The position numbers and the translations under genes are program-made. The notes beneath the pieces are model-generated. The model saw only the letters and a list, made by a program, of their open reading frames with translations. It ran no database searches and was not told the origin of the DNA. From JBFHFS01 sp041583495 (lineage in GTDB: Bacteria; Bacteroidota; Bacteroidia; Bacteroidales; Marinilabiliaceae), in assembly GCA_041583495.1 (NCBI GenBank), contig JBFHFS010000011.1, positions 35,122-99,121 of the forward strand: DNA of 64,000 bases, read 5' to 3'. The number at the start of each line of letters is the position of its first letter. Position 1 is the first letter of the stretch. This document shows positions 44,518 through 52,240 of the stretch, piece by piece.

Positions 44518-45044
44518 GCCCGCCAAAGTCTTTTTAGACGACGGCGGGCTTTTTTTTTCCCCCTTCCCCATACCTTTCAAAACGCCCATTGTAGGCTTCG
44601 GCTGATAAATACGCTTCACCCGCCATAGTTTTTTCAACGACGGCGGCTTTTTTTTATTCCCCCTTCCCCATACCTTTCAAAATACGTACCGTAGGCTTCG
44701 GCTGATAAATCCGCTTCGCCCGCCAAAGTTTTTTCAACGACGGCGGGCTTTTTTTTCCCCCTTCCCCATACCTTTCAAAACGCCCATTGTGGGCTTCGGC
44801 TGATAAATACGCTTCACCCGCCATAGTCTTTTCCGACGACGGCGGGCTTTTTTTTTCTACGAACCCCATATGCTTTCAAAACGCCCATTGTAGGCTTCGG
44901 CTGACAAATCCCCTTCACCCGCCATAGTTTTTTCAACGACGGCGGGTTTTTTTTCTACGAACCCCATATGCTTTCAAAACGCCCATTGTGGGCTTCGGCT
45001 GATAAATCCCCTTCACCCGCCAAAGTTTTTTCAACGACGGCGGG
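44518..45044 (+). repeat. Tandem array of terminator-like ~100-bp units (six copies)
   Basis: Hairpins GCCCGCC...GGCGGGC followed by T-runs start at 44518, 44619, 44718, 44817, 44918 and 45016, a period of 98-102 bp. Each unit also holds GCCCATTGTGGGC-type small dyads and the constant GGCTTCGGCTGATAAAT. Unit 1 serves as tRNA-Ser terminator. A seventh copy lies at 45404-45500, after the GIY-YIG gene. Spacers differ at scattered bases, so the array grew by duplication and then drifted. Confidence 0.9.
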
Positions 45045-45155
45045 TTTTCTTTTTCACCACATTCTAACAACCACAGAGCCACCAACCGTGGGCTTCCACA
45101 AAATCTTATTATTTCTTAGAAATTTATTAACTTAATATGTTCAATTTGTACGACT

Positions 45156-45395
45156 ATGTATTACTACGTATACATCTTAATCTGCAGTAATGGAAAGTAT
45201 TATACAGGATGCACAAGCAATCTAAGAAAAAGGTTACAGCGCCATCAAAACGGTTATGTTGAATCAACAAAAAATCTTCGCCCCCTGAAATTACATTGCT
45301 ATGTGATGCTGCCAGATAAAGCAACTGCTTTCAAATTTGAGAAATACCTAAAATCAGGATCAGGCAGAGCCTTTGCCAATAAACATTTTGGATAA
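45156..45395 (+). CDS. Small GIY-YIG nuclease-like protein
   Basis: The product has 79 residues, the usual size of the stand-alone GIY-YIG family (about 80-95). Motifs: YYVYILICSNGKYYTGCTSNL with the family's tyrosine-rich strand pair, RKRLQRHQNG, TKNLRPLKLHCY, and FEKYLKSGSGRAFANKHF, the characteristic end. The expected catalytic residues Tyr, Arg, His and Glu (FEKYL) are all present. The cellular role of these small proteins is unknown. It sits inside the tandem terminator-like array, between unit 6 and unit 7, which is 9 bp after its stop. Confidence 0.9.
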   Translation: MYYYVYILICSNGKYYTGCTSNLRKRLQRHQNGYVESTKNLRPLKLHCYVMLPDKATAFKFEKYLKSGSGRAFANKHFG

Positions 45396-45403
45396 GACTT
45401 TCG

Positions 45404-45500
45404 CCCGCCATAGTTTTTTCAACGACGGCGGGTATTCTTTTTCACCACATCCTAACAACCACAAAACGCCCAACTGTGGGCTTCGGCTGATAAATCCATG
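45404..45500 (+). repeat. Seventh copy of the ~100-bp terminator-like unit
   Basis: Hairpin CCCGCC...GGCGGG at 45404-45432 and the GGCTTCGGCTGATAAATC tail. Its spacer (CACCACAT.CTAACAACCACA) matches that of unit 6 best, so the GIY-YIG gene is bracketed by the two most similar units. Confidence 0.85.
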
Positions 45501-45704
45501 TTTTTTCTGGATTTCCCTTTTCCTAATTTCAGTTATTAGTTCTCACACTGTAAATTAGATTAATGTGGTAAGTTTTCAACTTAAATAAACAAATAGATGG
45601 CTCTAAAAGCAATCCTAAGTTTTTTGATTCGTAACTTTGCCCCCTTGGCAGATGAATAACTCCAATTAGTAAAGTATTAGATTAAAATATAATTTAAAGA
45701 ATCG
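45501..45704. other. Spacer before TPR-like gene
   Basis: No gene. AT-rich. No promoter motif I can defend. Confidence 0.35.
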
Positions 45705-46400
45705 ATGGGTAAAGGGCTTAAAGAGAAGGAGAAAGAGAAAACGATGAAAGTAAATACTTATGAATCACTTAAAGCGCTGTATTATTCGGGTAAGGTGAAG
45801 CCGACATTGAATAAAATTGTTGCTGAATTAATAAATGATCCTGAAAATTTAGAACTCATTCTTTTAGCTTGTCAGTGCCTGGAGAGAACTAAGAATTTTG
45901 ATGAGTTGTCTTTATACGCTGATATTTCTATTAAATTGGCTCCTAAAATTGCAGAAGGATATTATTACAAGGGCGTGGCCCTTCAGCATACAAAGGGGAA
46001 AGAGCAAAAAGCTCTAAAAAACATTAACAAAGCATTAACTTTAGACCCGGACAACACCATTTTCCTTAAAAGTAAAGCCAACACTCATTTTTTGCTTTAC
46101 ACAGATTATCATTTGCCTATAAAATTCGCTGAAAAACACAGGGTTAAAACTGAGGAGAGTCTGTTGAAAGTTATTGAACTGATAGAGCAAAAGGAAAATC
46201 CGGATTATGTAGATTTTCTAACGATTGGTGATGTGTTTGTTCTGGTTAGTAAAGGCCTGCATGCGAAGAAGTATTACTTTAAAGCGGTCAATGCCTATAA
46301 TAATGCTGATAAATCGGAACAAAATAAAAATATATATAAAGACATCATTAAGGGTCAAAATGCCTGTGTGAAGTTGATGGATAAAACCTCTGATGAATAA
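45705..46400 (+). CDS. TPR-repeat protein, cytoplasmic
   Basis: The product has 231 residues; an internal Met at residue 14 (45744) is an alternative start because the first 13 residues are only Lys/Glu. Residues about 60-135 form TPR pairs (YADISIKLAPKIAEGYYYKGVALQ, ALKNINKALTLDPDNTIFLKSKA in parts). The remainder is helical with no recognised domain. It is AT-rich and in the accessory block, converging on the SecB-like gene. No function is assigned. Confidence 0.65.
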   Translation: MGKGLKEKEKEKTMKVNTYESLKALYYSGKVKPTLNKIVAELINDPENLELILLACQCLERTKNFDELSLYADISIKLAPKIAEGYYYKGVALQHTKGKEQKALKNINKALTLDPDNTIFLKSKANTHFLLYTDYHLPIKFAEKHRVKTEESLLKVIELIEQKENPDYVDFLTIGDVFVLVSKGLHAKKYYFKAVNAYNNADKSEQNKNIYKDIIKGQNACVKLMDKTSDE

Positions 46401-46426
46401 ATTCTTCATGATCTTTTATCTTGGAG

Positions 46427-46894
46427 TCATTTAACCTTTTGTTTCTTACTGGATTTATTCATGTCCTTTACCACCTGTCGAGGATCTAAAATTGGCAATG
46501 GGAATTTAGACCACTCCGTCCCCTTGGTATTAACCACTAACATACCTCTACTGGTACCTATGCAAACACCAGCTAGGGTTGCGATGAAATCATCTTTTAT
46601 TTCGGTAGTCCCTTCATCTGTTTGGTTTATTACAGAGGATAAACCTAATACATGAAAGGTTATTTCATTCGAAAAGTCGATCAATGGCTCGTCAAAACCG
46701 GTAATGAGATAATGAATATTAGTTTGAAATTTTAGAAACTCTTTTGCCTTATCAATGTGGAATTGAAATCCCATCCCAAAAGAAAGATTCTTCCCAAACT
46801 GTACTTCAGCCAACTCCTCCGGGAAAGGTTTTAATGAAAATAAGGTTTCCTTAACCTCCTGTATGCTAATCGATATATTTGGTTTTTCTGCCAT
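46427..46894 (-). CDS. SecB-like chaperone of a toxin-antitoxin-chaperone (TAC) system
   Basis: The product has 155 residues, near SecB size. The SecB-like fold is suggested by alternating long strands and the C-terminal block DDFIATLAGVCIGTSRGMLVV, PILDPRQVVKDM, comparable to SecB-like proteins of TAC loci. The gene begins 1 bp after the stop of an antitoxin-like fragment, the normal order in TAC operons (toxin, antitoxin, chaperone). In TAC systems the chaperone protects the antitoxin from proteolysis. Here toxin and the antitoxin N-terminus are gone, so it may be an orphan relic. Confidence 0.6.
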   Translation of the reverse strand: MAEKPNISISIQEVKETLFSLKPFPEELAEVQFGKNLSFGMGFQFHIDKAKEFLKFQTNIHYLITGFDEPLIDFSNEITFHVLGLSSVINQTDEGTTEIKDDFIATLAGVCIGTSRGMLVVNTKGTEWSKFPLPILDPRQVVKDMNKSSKKQKVK

Positions 46895-46895
46895 T

Positions 46896-47156
46896 TTAGA
46901 TTAAACCTTTACTATATGCTTGCCTCGAATCATGAATAACCATATACATCGGGTCGCATATTTTTGTTGACCTATTGGAAAAACTCAAATCATAATTCGG
47001 ATTGGTTAGGTACCAAGAACACTCAAATGCTTTTGATTTTTCTTTTGCCGGCACTACCAAAATGGACTCTCCTAAGACGGATTCAATTTTTGTGAGTGTT
47101 TTGATAGTGAAATTGTGGGTTCCGGTCATCCATTTACTGATTACCCTCCAAAAAAT
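46896..47156 (-). pseudogene. Truncated XRE-type antitoxin (HigA-like) fragment
   Basis: The open frame gives VISKWMTGTHNFTIKTLTKIESVLG then about 50 more residues. That opening is the last helix of a Cro/C1 helix-turn-helix as found in HigA-like antitoxins (usual form: E-I-S-R/K-W-L-S-G-T-H-N-F-T). The upstream half of the helix-turn-helix is missing and a stop codon lies just upstream in frame, exactly where the dispersed repeat begins (47142). The C-terminal part could be the chaperone-addiction region. ATG at 47129 could still be used. The upstream toxin is absent. Confidence 0.65.
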
Positions 47157-47244
47157 CTAATCATTCCCCTTAACAACAGAGTTCTGATAGCCAGTTCCGT
47201 CAACACGGCCTTCATGTTTGGCCTTGCAGGCCACACGAATGCTT
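47142..47244. repeat. Dispersed repeat, copy 2
   Basis: Matches 1301-1402 from TACCCTCC onwards, with blocks ATCTAATCATTCCCC and TTCCGTCAACACGGCCTTC shared. Its left edge coincides with the break in the antitoxin fragment, which suggests insertion or recombination there. Confidence 0.7.
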
Positions 47245-47290
47245 AGTTAATGGCAACTGCCGTTCTTTTGACCAAGTATAACTGTTTCTT

Positions 47291-47878
47291 TTACAGATAA
47301 ATTATATTTGACCCAAGTCCCCATTTTTTGTCTCTATTTTCTTTTATATATTTTAAAATTTCTTCCTTATTTGTCAAGTCTGCCATTACATTGCCACACC
47401 AAAAGTCAGTTATTTTTTCACTTGAAAATTGAATGATTAAAATGTGTTCTGATTCGCCAATACCACCTGTGAGGTAAGTCAATAGAGCAATATTGTCAGC
47501 TAACCCAAAATAAATTAATTGTCTTGTAGGAAGACCATCTGAAACGTTGCATCCAACTTGCCAGTCTTCATTTGGATTTGCGATTGAAAAGCTGTCTTTT
47601 GTTATAATTTTTAGAAAGTCAACCAGAAAGACAGGAATGTCACTTACCTGTCTATAGGTTTTTAAATCTGTCTTTTCAATTACTGCAAGTAACGGATCTA
47701 AATTTTGATGTGTCAGAATTACAAAAGTGTCGATTTTAACCAAACCTTCTTTAATCGTCAAACCTTTTATCGTGTCGTTTACCGAGAGTACAGTTTTTTT
47801 GTCCTGTGTTGTCGAAACATTGCAAGCACAAAAAATCCATAAAAGTCCAAATGTCAATATGTTTAGTTTCGTCTTCAT
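47291..47878 (-). CDS. Hypothetical lipoprotein
   Basis: The product has 195 residues with a lipoprotein signal (hydrophobic residues 5-17 ending IFCAC, Cys19 predicted). The mature part is unassigned; mixed alpha/beta with VGCNVSDGLPTRQLIYFG and FWCGNVMADLTNKEEILKYI. It is AT-rich. On the minus strand, its start follows an attC-like inverted repeat (47908-48032) by about 30 bp, as an integron cassette gene follows the previous attC site. It has no operon partner. Confidence 0.6.
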   Translation of the reverse strand: MKTKLNILTFGLLWIFCACNVSTTQDKKTVLSVNDTIKGLTIKEGLVKIDTFVILTHQNLDPLLAVIEKTDLKTYRQVSDIPVFLVDFLKIITKDSFSIANPNEDWQVGCNVSDGLPTRQLIYFGLADNIALLTYLTGGIGESEHILIIQFSSEKITDFWCGNVMADLTNKEEILKYIKENRDKKWGLGSNIIYL

Positions 47879-47907
47879 ATTCTGTTGTGTCGTCCTTTTT
47901 CGGTTGT

Positions 47908-48034
47908 TGCTAACGGTAAATTGTATGGGTAGTGGCAGATTGCGTGAGTTTTTATTGTCAGACCGATATGAAGTACGAGCGGGCTACAAAACCCCAAAAC
48001 CCGCACTAAACCTGCCATTACCTATACAAAATGT
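47908..48034 (-). repeat. attC-like inverted repeat, interrupted by the group II intron
   Basis: Read on the minus strand it ends CCGTTAGCA (R'-like). The outer arms, GTAAATTGTATGGGTAGTGGCAG and its partner CTGCCATTACCTATACAAAAT, pair with a few mismatches across about 120 bp, with an inner loop holding a further CGGG/CCCG dyad. The other end (R''-like) is on the far side of the intron at 50002, reading CCGCATA on the minus strand directly after the TIR gene stop. Re-joined, it resembles attC. Confidence 0.55.
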
Positions 48035-48606
48035 GTGCGCCCTGCATAGGCAGCGCGCACTTGTTGGAAGCTCTTGAAAAACCATGAATATACAAATTTT
48101 CAGGTCGAAAAGAAGAATTTCAACAAGTGTATTTTCCCAAAGGGTGTAAGTCCCTTATACACTGAGGTAACGCTCAGAAGTATTAGCAAGTGGCAAGGTG
48201 GTTTGGGGTGACCCATGCACTGAAGGAAGCCAAACGGCAAAATCCGGTACTGACGAACAGAAACGTGATATGAGGCATAGTTATTCGGGTAAGCAAGCAC
48301 ATCATTGTAACGCCCAAAGAATACCAACAGGGTAGCTATGTAGATCACGCAGGAATTGGAGGAAGGGAAAAGCTTTTACCGGGGGAGATCTCACCGTTCA
48401 CGGGTTGGCATTGGTGAGAAGTCAGCAGAGGCCATAGTAATTGGAGGAAACGAGCCGATGAATAAAGCGGAGGTCTCACAATTCAATGAAGGGCTAAACG
48501 TTAAACAGTTTCAAATACCGAATGGAGTATTAAACAGCCATCGGTAAGCGAAACAGGAAAGAGAAAGGAGAATAACAGTTGGATTATTTTACAAGTATGA
48601 GAATGT

Positions 48607-49917
48607 ATGCAAACCATTGATGCCATTTTGAGTGCCAGGAACCTTACTGAAGCGAGCCGAGAGGTGACACGCAACAAAGGAGCAGGTGGAGTAGATGCCA
48701 TGAGCGTAAAAGAGCTGAAACCGTATCTGGATAAAAACAGAAACGAGCTAACAAACCTGATACGAAATGGAGAATACTACCCGCATCCCATCCGAGGTAA
48801 GGAAATACCGAAGAGCAACAACCAAAAGCGATTGCTGGGAATTCCCACGGTTGTAGATCGGATGTTGCAACAGGCGGTGGTACGCATCATTATGCCACAT
48901 TATGAGTATATGTTTTCGGAGTACAGTTATGGTTTCCGACCGGAGCGTAATGCCCATCAGGCCATACAGAAATCGTTAGGCTATATCAACTCAGGGGATC
49001 AACACATTGTTGATATTGATTTGAAGGGGTTTTTCGATGAAGTAGATCATTGTTTGTTGCTGCAAATACTCTATCGCAAGATAAAATGCAGGGAAACTAT
49101 GCGCCTGATTCGTCGTTGGTTACGAGTACCAATTTTGGTGGAAGGTAAACTGGTCAAACGTCGCAAAGGTGTACCGCAGGGCAGCCCGTTAAGTCCGTTA
49201 TTGTCCAATATTATGTTACATGAGTTGGACATGGAACTAGAACAACGTAAGCTCCGTTTTGTACGCTATGCGGATGATTTCAGTATCTACAGCAAAACTA
49301 AGAACGAAGCCCGAAAGGTTGGGAACAGTATCTTTTTGTACCTACGTGACAAGCTGAAACTACCCATCAACCGGGAAAAGAGCGGTATTCGGCGTCCGTT
49401 AACCTTCAATATTTTAGGCTACGGGTTCGTGCCAACGTATCGAAAAGGCGAAAAGGGCAAATACCAACTGGTGGTTGAAGGGAAACGTTGGAAAGCGTTA
49501 AAGGCTAAGCTAAAAGAGATAACCCGCAAAACAAGACCTATGAGTTTTGACCAACGCATGCAAAAACTAAAAGAAGTATACCGGGGGTGGATCAACTATT
49601 TCAAATTCGCGAGTATATACGATAAACTTAACGAATTGGACGGGTGGTTACGCAACCGGATACGTTATTGCATTTGGACTGATTGGAAGAAACCCGGGCG
49701 AAAGCGGAAAAATCTGATAAGGCTTGGAGTAAACCAGGATCATGCGTATCAATGGAGTCGGAGTCGAAAAGGAGGGTGGGCAATAGCCCAAAGTCCAATT
49801 CTGAACACTACCATAACGGTAGCAAAACTGACCCAACGAGGTTATGAATCACTGCTAACTCATTACAATAAAGTAAGCCCAAAACTTCAAAGCTCACCAC
49901 TATTTCCCATTGTTTAA
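48607..49917 (+). CDS. ltrA: Group II intron reverse transcriptase/maturase
   Basis: The product has 436 residues. RT blocks: KGAGGVDAMSVKEL (RT0/1), KRLLGIPTVVDRMLQQAV, YSYGFRPERNAHQAI, DIDLKGFFDEVDH (RT3), GVPQGSPLSPLLSNIMLHELD (RT4; short GVPQGSPLSP), YADDFSIYSKT with the catalytic Asp pair (RT5), FNILGYGF (RT7). The X/maturase part follows (YRGWINYFKFA, WRRN-type ends, KGGWAIAQSPIL). No HNH endonuclease domain, so mobility would depend on ssDNA or replication forks. It needs the flanking intron RNA for splicing. Confidence 0.95.
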   Translation: MQTIDAILSARNLTEASREVTRNKGAGGVDAMSVKELKPYLDKNRNELTNLIRNGEYYPHPIRGKEIPKSNNQKRLLGIPTVVDRMLQQAVVRIIMPHYEYMFSEYSYGFRPERNAHQAIQKSLGYINSGDQHIVDIDLKGFFDEVDHCLLLQILYRKIKCRETMRLIRRWLRVPILVEGKLVKRRKGVPQGSPLSPLLSNIMLHELDMELEQRKLRFVRYADDFSIYSKTKNEARKVGNSIFLYLRDKLKLPINREKSGIRRPLTFNILGYGFVPTYRKGEKGKYQLVVEGKRWKALKAKLKEITRKTRPMSFDQRMQKLKEVYRGWINYFKFASIYDKLNELDGWLRNRIRYCIWTDWKKPGRKRKNLIRLGVNQDHAYQWSRSRKGGWAIAQSPILNTTITVAKLTQRGYESLLTHYNKVSPKLQSSPLFPIV

Positions 49918-50001
49918 CGAACCGCCGTATACGAGACCCGTACGTACGGTGGTGTGAGAGGCTCTCCGCTAGGCTTTTAGCCTAGCGGCAGTCTACTCGA
50001 T
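49918..50001 (+). ncRNA. Group II intron domains V and VI
   Basis: Domain V hairpin with ACCGCCGTA and TACGGTGGT arms around a GAGACC loop; domain VI stem with 9-bp arms CCGCTAGGC/GCCTAGCGG and an A-containing 3' segment. Starts right after the RT stop codon. Confidence 0.8.
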
Positions 50002-50015
50002 TATGCGGTCGTGTT

Positions 50016-50417
50016 TTATGCCCACTTACGTATTGCTTCAACGATACTTTCTGTATTCCATCTCACAACTTCCTTTGCTCTCGATGAAACTACAGTCGAA
50101 ATTCTTTCTGCTCCTCTTGGGACTACACCAACAATAGGTATTCCTAATTCAAGTGCTTTATCTAATTCCCAAGTCATCCAGTCACTATACGAAGCGTAGA
50201 CTCCAGCAATACCCAGCACAATGTCTGAATTAGAAATTTTTTGCTTTAGCCTTTGTTTTATATAGTTAGCATTTTCAGAATTAATTGGAACATCAGGAGT
50301 TGCTTCCTCAAATTGAACATTAAAGTATCCTCTCTTTTCTAATAAATTTCTCAAGTTTCTTAAATCTTCAACGTAAGCCCATGAGTGGCTTATAAAGACT
50401 TTGTAGGTTTTAGCCAT
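50016..50417 (-). CDS. ThsB-like TIR-domain protein (MTH538/DUF1863 type)
   Basis: The product has 133 residues, a single TIR-like domain: KVFISHSW (6-13), IVLGIAGVYASYSDWMTWELDKAL with Glu84 in the expected position of the TIR catalytic glutamate, and GIPIVGVVPRGAE. In Thoeris and other systems, TIR proteins cleave NAD+ and make cyclic-ADP-ribose-type signals upon phage infection. The gene starts 1 bp after the stop of the DRHyd-TPR gene, so translation is likely coupled. The stop is about 15 bp from the intron-disrupted attC-like site. No ThsA effector is found nearby. Confidence 0.8.
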   Translation of the reverse strand: MAKTYKVFISHSWAYVEDLRNLRNLLEKRGYFNVQFEEATPDVPINSENANYIKQRLKQKISNSDIVLGIAGVYASYSDWMTWELDKALELGIPIVGVVPRGAERISTVVSSRAKEVVRWNTESIVEAIRKWA

Positions 50418-50418
50418 G

Positions 50419-51657
50419 TTAATTGTTTTTAAGATTATTAATTTGATTTCTAGAGTCTTCGAATGTTTGAATTTCCCATTCTAATGGATTTTCTTGAATG
50501 AATAACTTTTTATTGTCTTCGGCTTTTTCATTATTGTCCAAAGACAAATAACAATTAGATAAAGTGGCATAAATCCATTTTTTATCTACTCTTGAATCGA
50601 AGCTTTCTTCCAAGATATTTTCTTCAAGAATTATAATAATTTTCTGGCGTGTGCGTCTCGCTTCAATCTTAAAGTAAATTTTTTCTTCAGCATCAGGAAT
50701 TTCTTCTTTAGACATAAATTCTAAGCACTGCGCATAATTTTCTCCAGTGTAATAATCTTCCCTGATTTTGAAACATTTTCCGTAATAGTTTATCGCACGT
50801 TTTAATTGTTCAATGTCTTTGTCAAGCAACCAAAGTCTTTTATAAATAGCACCTGTAATTCCTAATGTTTCAGGGTCAGTTGTTGAGCCATCAGGTTCAA
50901 GTTCATTGATAACAGACAATCCATCCATTAATGCCATTTTCTCCGAAGGGAGTTTACTTTTATAAATGCACAGCGCTTTTTGCTGTATAAAATATGGCTC
51001 ATTTTCAACTTTTTCACTTGCTTTGTCCCAAAATTTGACTGCATCAGAGAAATTACTTTCTTCCATTAACTCTTTAGCTCTTTCAACCAAAGCAAATATG
51101 TGTTTTTCTCTATCCGCTAGGTCTGCAATAATCGAGTTATATTCATCTTTAGGTAGTTTTGGCGGGTTAATGCCTTTTATGAATTCATATAGCGGGCTAT
51201 CTGTTGCCTTATTTTTTGTTACCTCAATAATTAATGAGATTAAAGCTTTCTGACAGCGTTCAGCCTCTGATGCACCAACATCCTCTTCAAGGTGTGTATA
51301 TTGAAAAATTCTGCTATGGTCAATATCAAATGGGATTTTTCCTTTTTCCTCTTTCATTATTATAGTCGAAAAAGGACGAACAGCATGCCTTATACCAAGT
51401 TCATAAATTGCGTTTGGATTGTATGTAGAAATGTCTGCAATAACTAAATCAGATTGTATAAGTAGAGCATACATACTTTTGTCAATTAAACCTGAATCTT
51501 GAATTTCGTCAGCTCTTACACATTCATAACCTGCCTCAATAACTGCGGGTTTAATTATGTTTTTGTAAGTCATATCTAAGTCCAAAGTTCGTCCACTTGC
51601 GTAATCAGTTTTTTTTCCAAAACCCATTATTACAAAACATATTTTATTCTTTTTCAT
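50419..51657 (-). CDS. Nucleoside deoxyribosyltransferase-like (DRHyd) plus TPR/TRAFs-binding protein
   Basis: The product has 412 residues. Residues 1-130 are a nucleoside-2-deoxyribosyltransferase-like Rossmann fold: FVIMGFGKKTD, TYKNIIKPAVIEAGY, SDLVIADISTYNPNAIYELGIRHAVRP. Residues 140-412 are helical TPR-like repeats as in the TRAFs-binding/DUF4071 region. This domain order is that of the prokaryotic relatives of the animal ASK signalosome, where DRHyd and TPR-S domains occur with TIR proteins and may sense or process NAD-derived nucleotides. It is the upstream partner of the TIR gene. AT-rich. Its start follows an attC-like half-site at 51690-51720. A defence role is inferred, not shown. 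Confidence 0.7.
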   Translation of the reverse strand: MKKNKICFVIMGFGKKTDYASGRTLDLDMTYKNIIKPAVIEAGYECVRADEIQDSGLIDKSMYALLIQSDLVIADISTYNPNAIYELGIRHAVRPFSTIIMKEEKGKIPFDIDHSRIFQYTHLEEDVGASEAERCQKALISLIIEVTKNKATDSPLYEFIKGINPPKLPKDEYNSIIADLADREKHIFALVERAKELMEESNFSDAVKFWDKASEKVENEPYFIQQKALCIYKSKLPSEKMALMDGLSVINELEPDGSTTDPETLGITGAIYKRLWLLDKDIEQLKRAINYYGKCFKIREDYYTGENYAQCLEFMSKEEIPDAEEKIYFKIEARRTRQKIIIILEENILEESFDSRVDKKWIYATLSNCYLSLDNNEKAEDNKKLFIQENPLEWEIQTFEDSRNQINNLKNN

Positions 51658-52040
51658 AAGTCAATATTGTTGAGTAGTTGTTTTTTAACATGCCGCATAA
51701 CGGTTGTATAAATGTAGGCATTACTTTTATACTGACCATATTTTTTTTTAAATCTACATATATTTTGCAATATTGGGATGTATTGTGTCTGTTTTATGAA
51801 TTTTCCAACGGATTAATGATGTTGCCCAAATGGTGTTCTAAAGGAGAATGTAGGTTTCTGTCGTTTTGCTGCTCACTTGTTCATGCACCTCTTAATTGCA
51901 CTTAAGATCCATTCCTCGTTCCGCCCAATTTGCCTCTGGTTGATAAACAGGGGGGATTCCGCCCATTCAAGTCGAGGTAGTTATTTCGCCATCGGTTTTT
52001 ATAAGGCTTCAATAACCTGGTTCCGCTGCATAAATGAGGG
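51658..52040. other. Spacer with attC-like half-site
   Basis: No gene. At 51691-51718 the sequence CCGCATAACGGTTGTATAAA matches the pattern of the attC-like site at 47.9/50.0 kb (CCGCATA..TTTGTATA). I do not find its other half nearby. The remainder looks like degenerate former coding sequence. Confidence 0.45.
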
Positions 52041-52240
52041 ATCCACCCCACCCCCTAATCCTTCCGAAGCCTGAGGTCGACTACTTTACGGACCATTTCA
52101 TTGATGAATTCCTCATCCCTCATCAATAGCCTAAAACTCGACAAGATGCCGTTCACCAATGATTTGGTGGATTGCTTTGTTTTAAAGGTATTTTCTTTTT
52201 GCCCTTATTGATTAACTGACATTGAAAAAGTGCCGCTTTT
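52041..52240. repeat. Duplicated 3' end of a TetR gene, copy A
   Basis: About 150 bp (52089-52240) is roughly 95% identical to 54849-55001, the 3' end of the TetR gene next to the RND operon; weaker similarity extends left to about 52041. It is not part of a complete regulator here. It truncates the ADP-ribosylglycohydrolase gene that runs into it. Confidence 0.85.

Larger units (their letters stand above)
48035..50001 (+). mobile_element. Group II intron with reverse transcriptase
   Basis: The 5' end is placed at GTGCGCCC (48035), the usual GUGYG start. The first 570 bp are the structured domain I-IV region, followed by the maturase gene. Domain V is at about 49918-49953 (ACCGCCGTA...TACGGTGGT hairpin), domain VI at 49966-50001 (CCGCTAGGC/GCCTAGCGG, then CAGTCTACTCGAT, ending AT). 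Total length about 1.97 kb. It appears complete. It lies within the attC-like inverted repeat in the orientation opposite to the neighbouring cassette-like genes, as expected for introns of the IIC-attC type. The intron class was not determined. End positions are good to a few bases. Confidence 0.85.

Noticed and set aside
44518..45500. CRISPR array
   Set aside because: The repeat unit is ~100 bp and ends in a T-run after a hairpin, spacers are similar to each other, and there are no cas genes. This is tandem duplication of a terminator-like unit.
48356..48547. Small protein gene upstream of the intron RT
   Set aside because: It lies in the structured RNA domains of the group II intron and has no family features or start signal.
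50016..50417. Canonical Thoeris system
   Set aside because: The TIR protein resembles ThsB, but there is no ThsA-type SIR2/SLOG or macro-domain effector within the window. Its partner has a different architecture.
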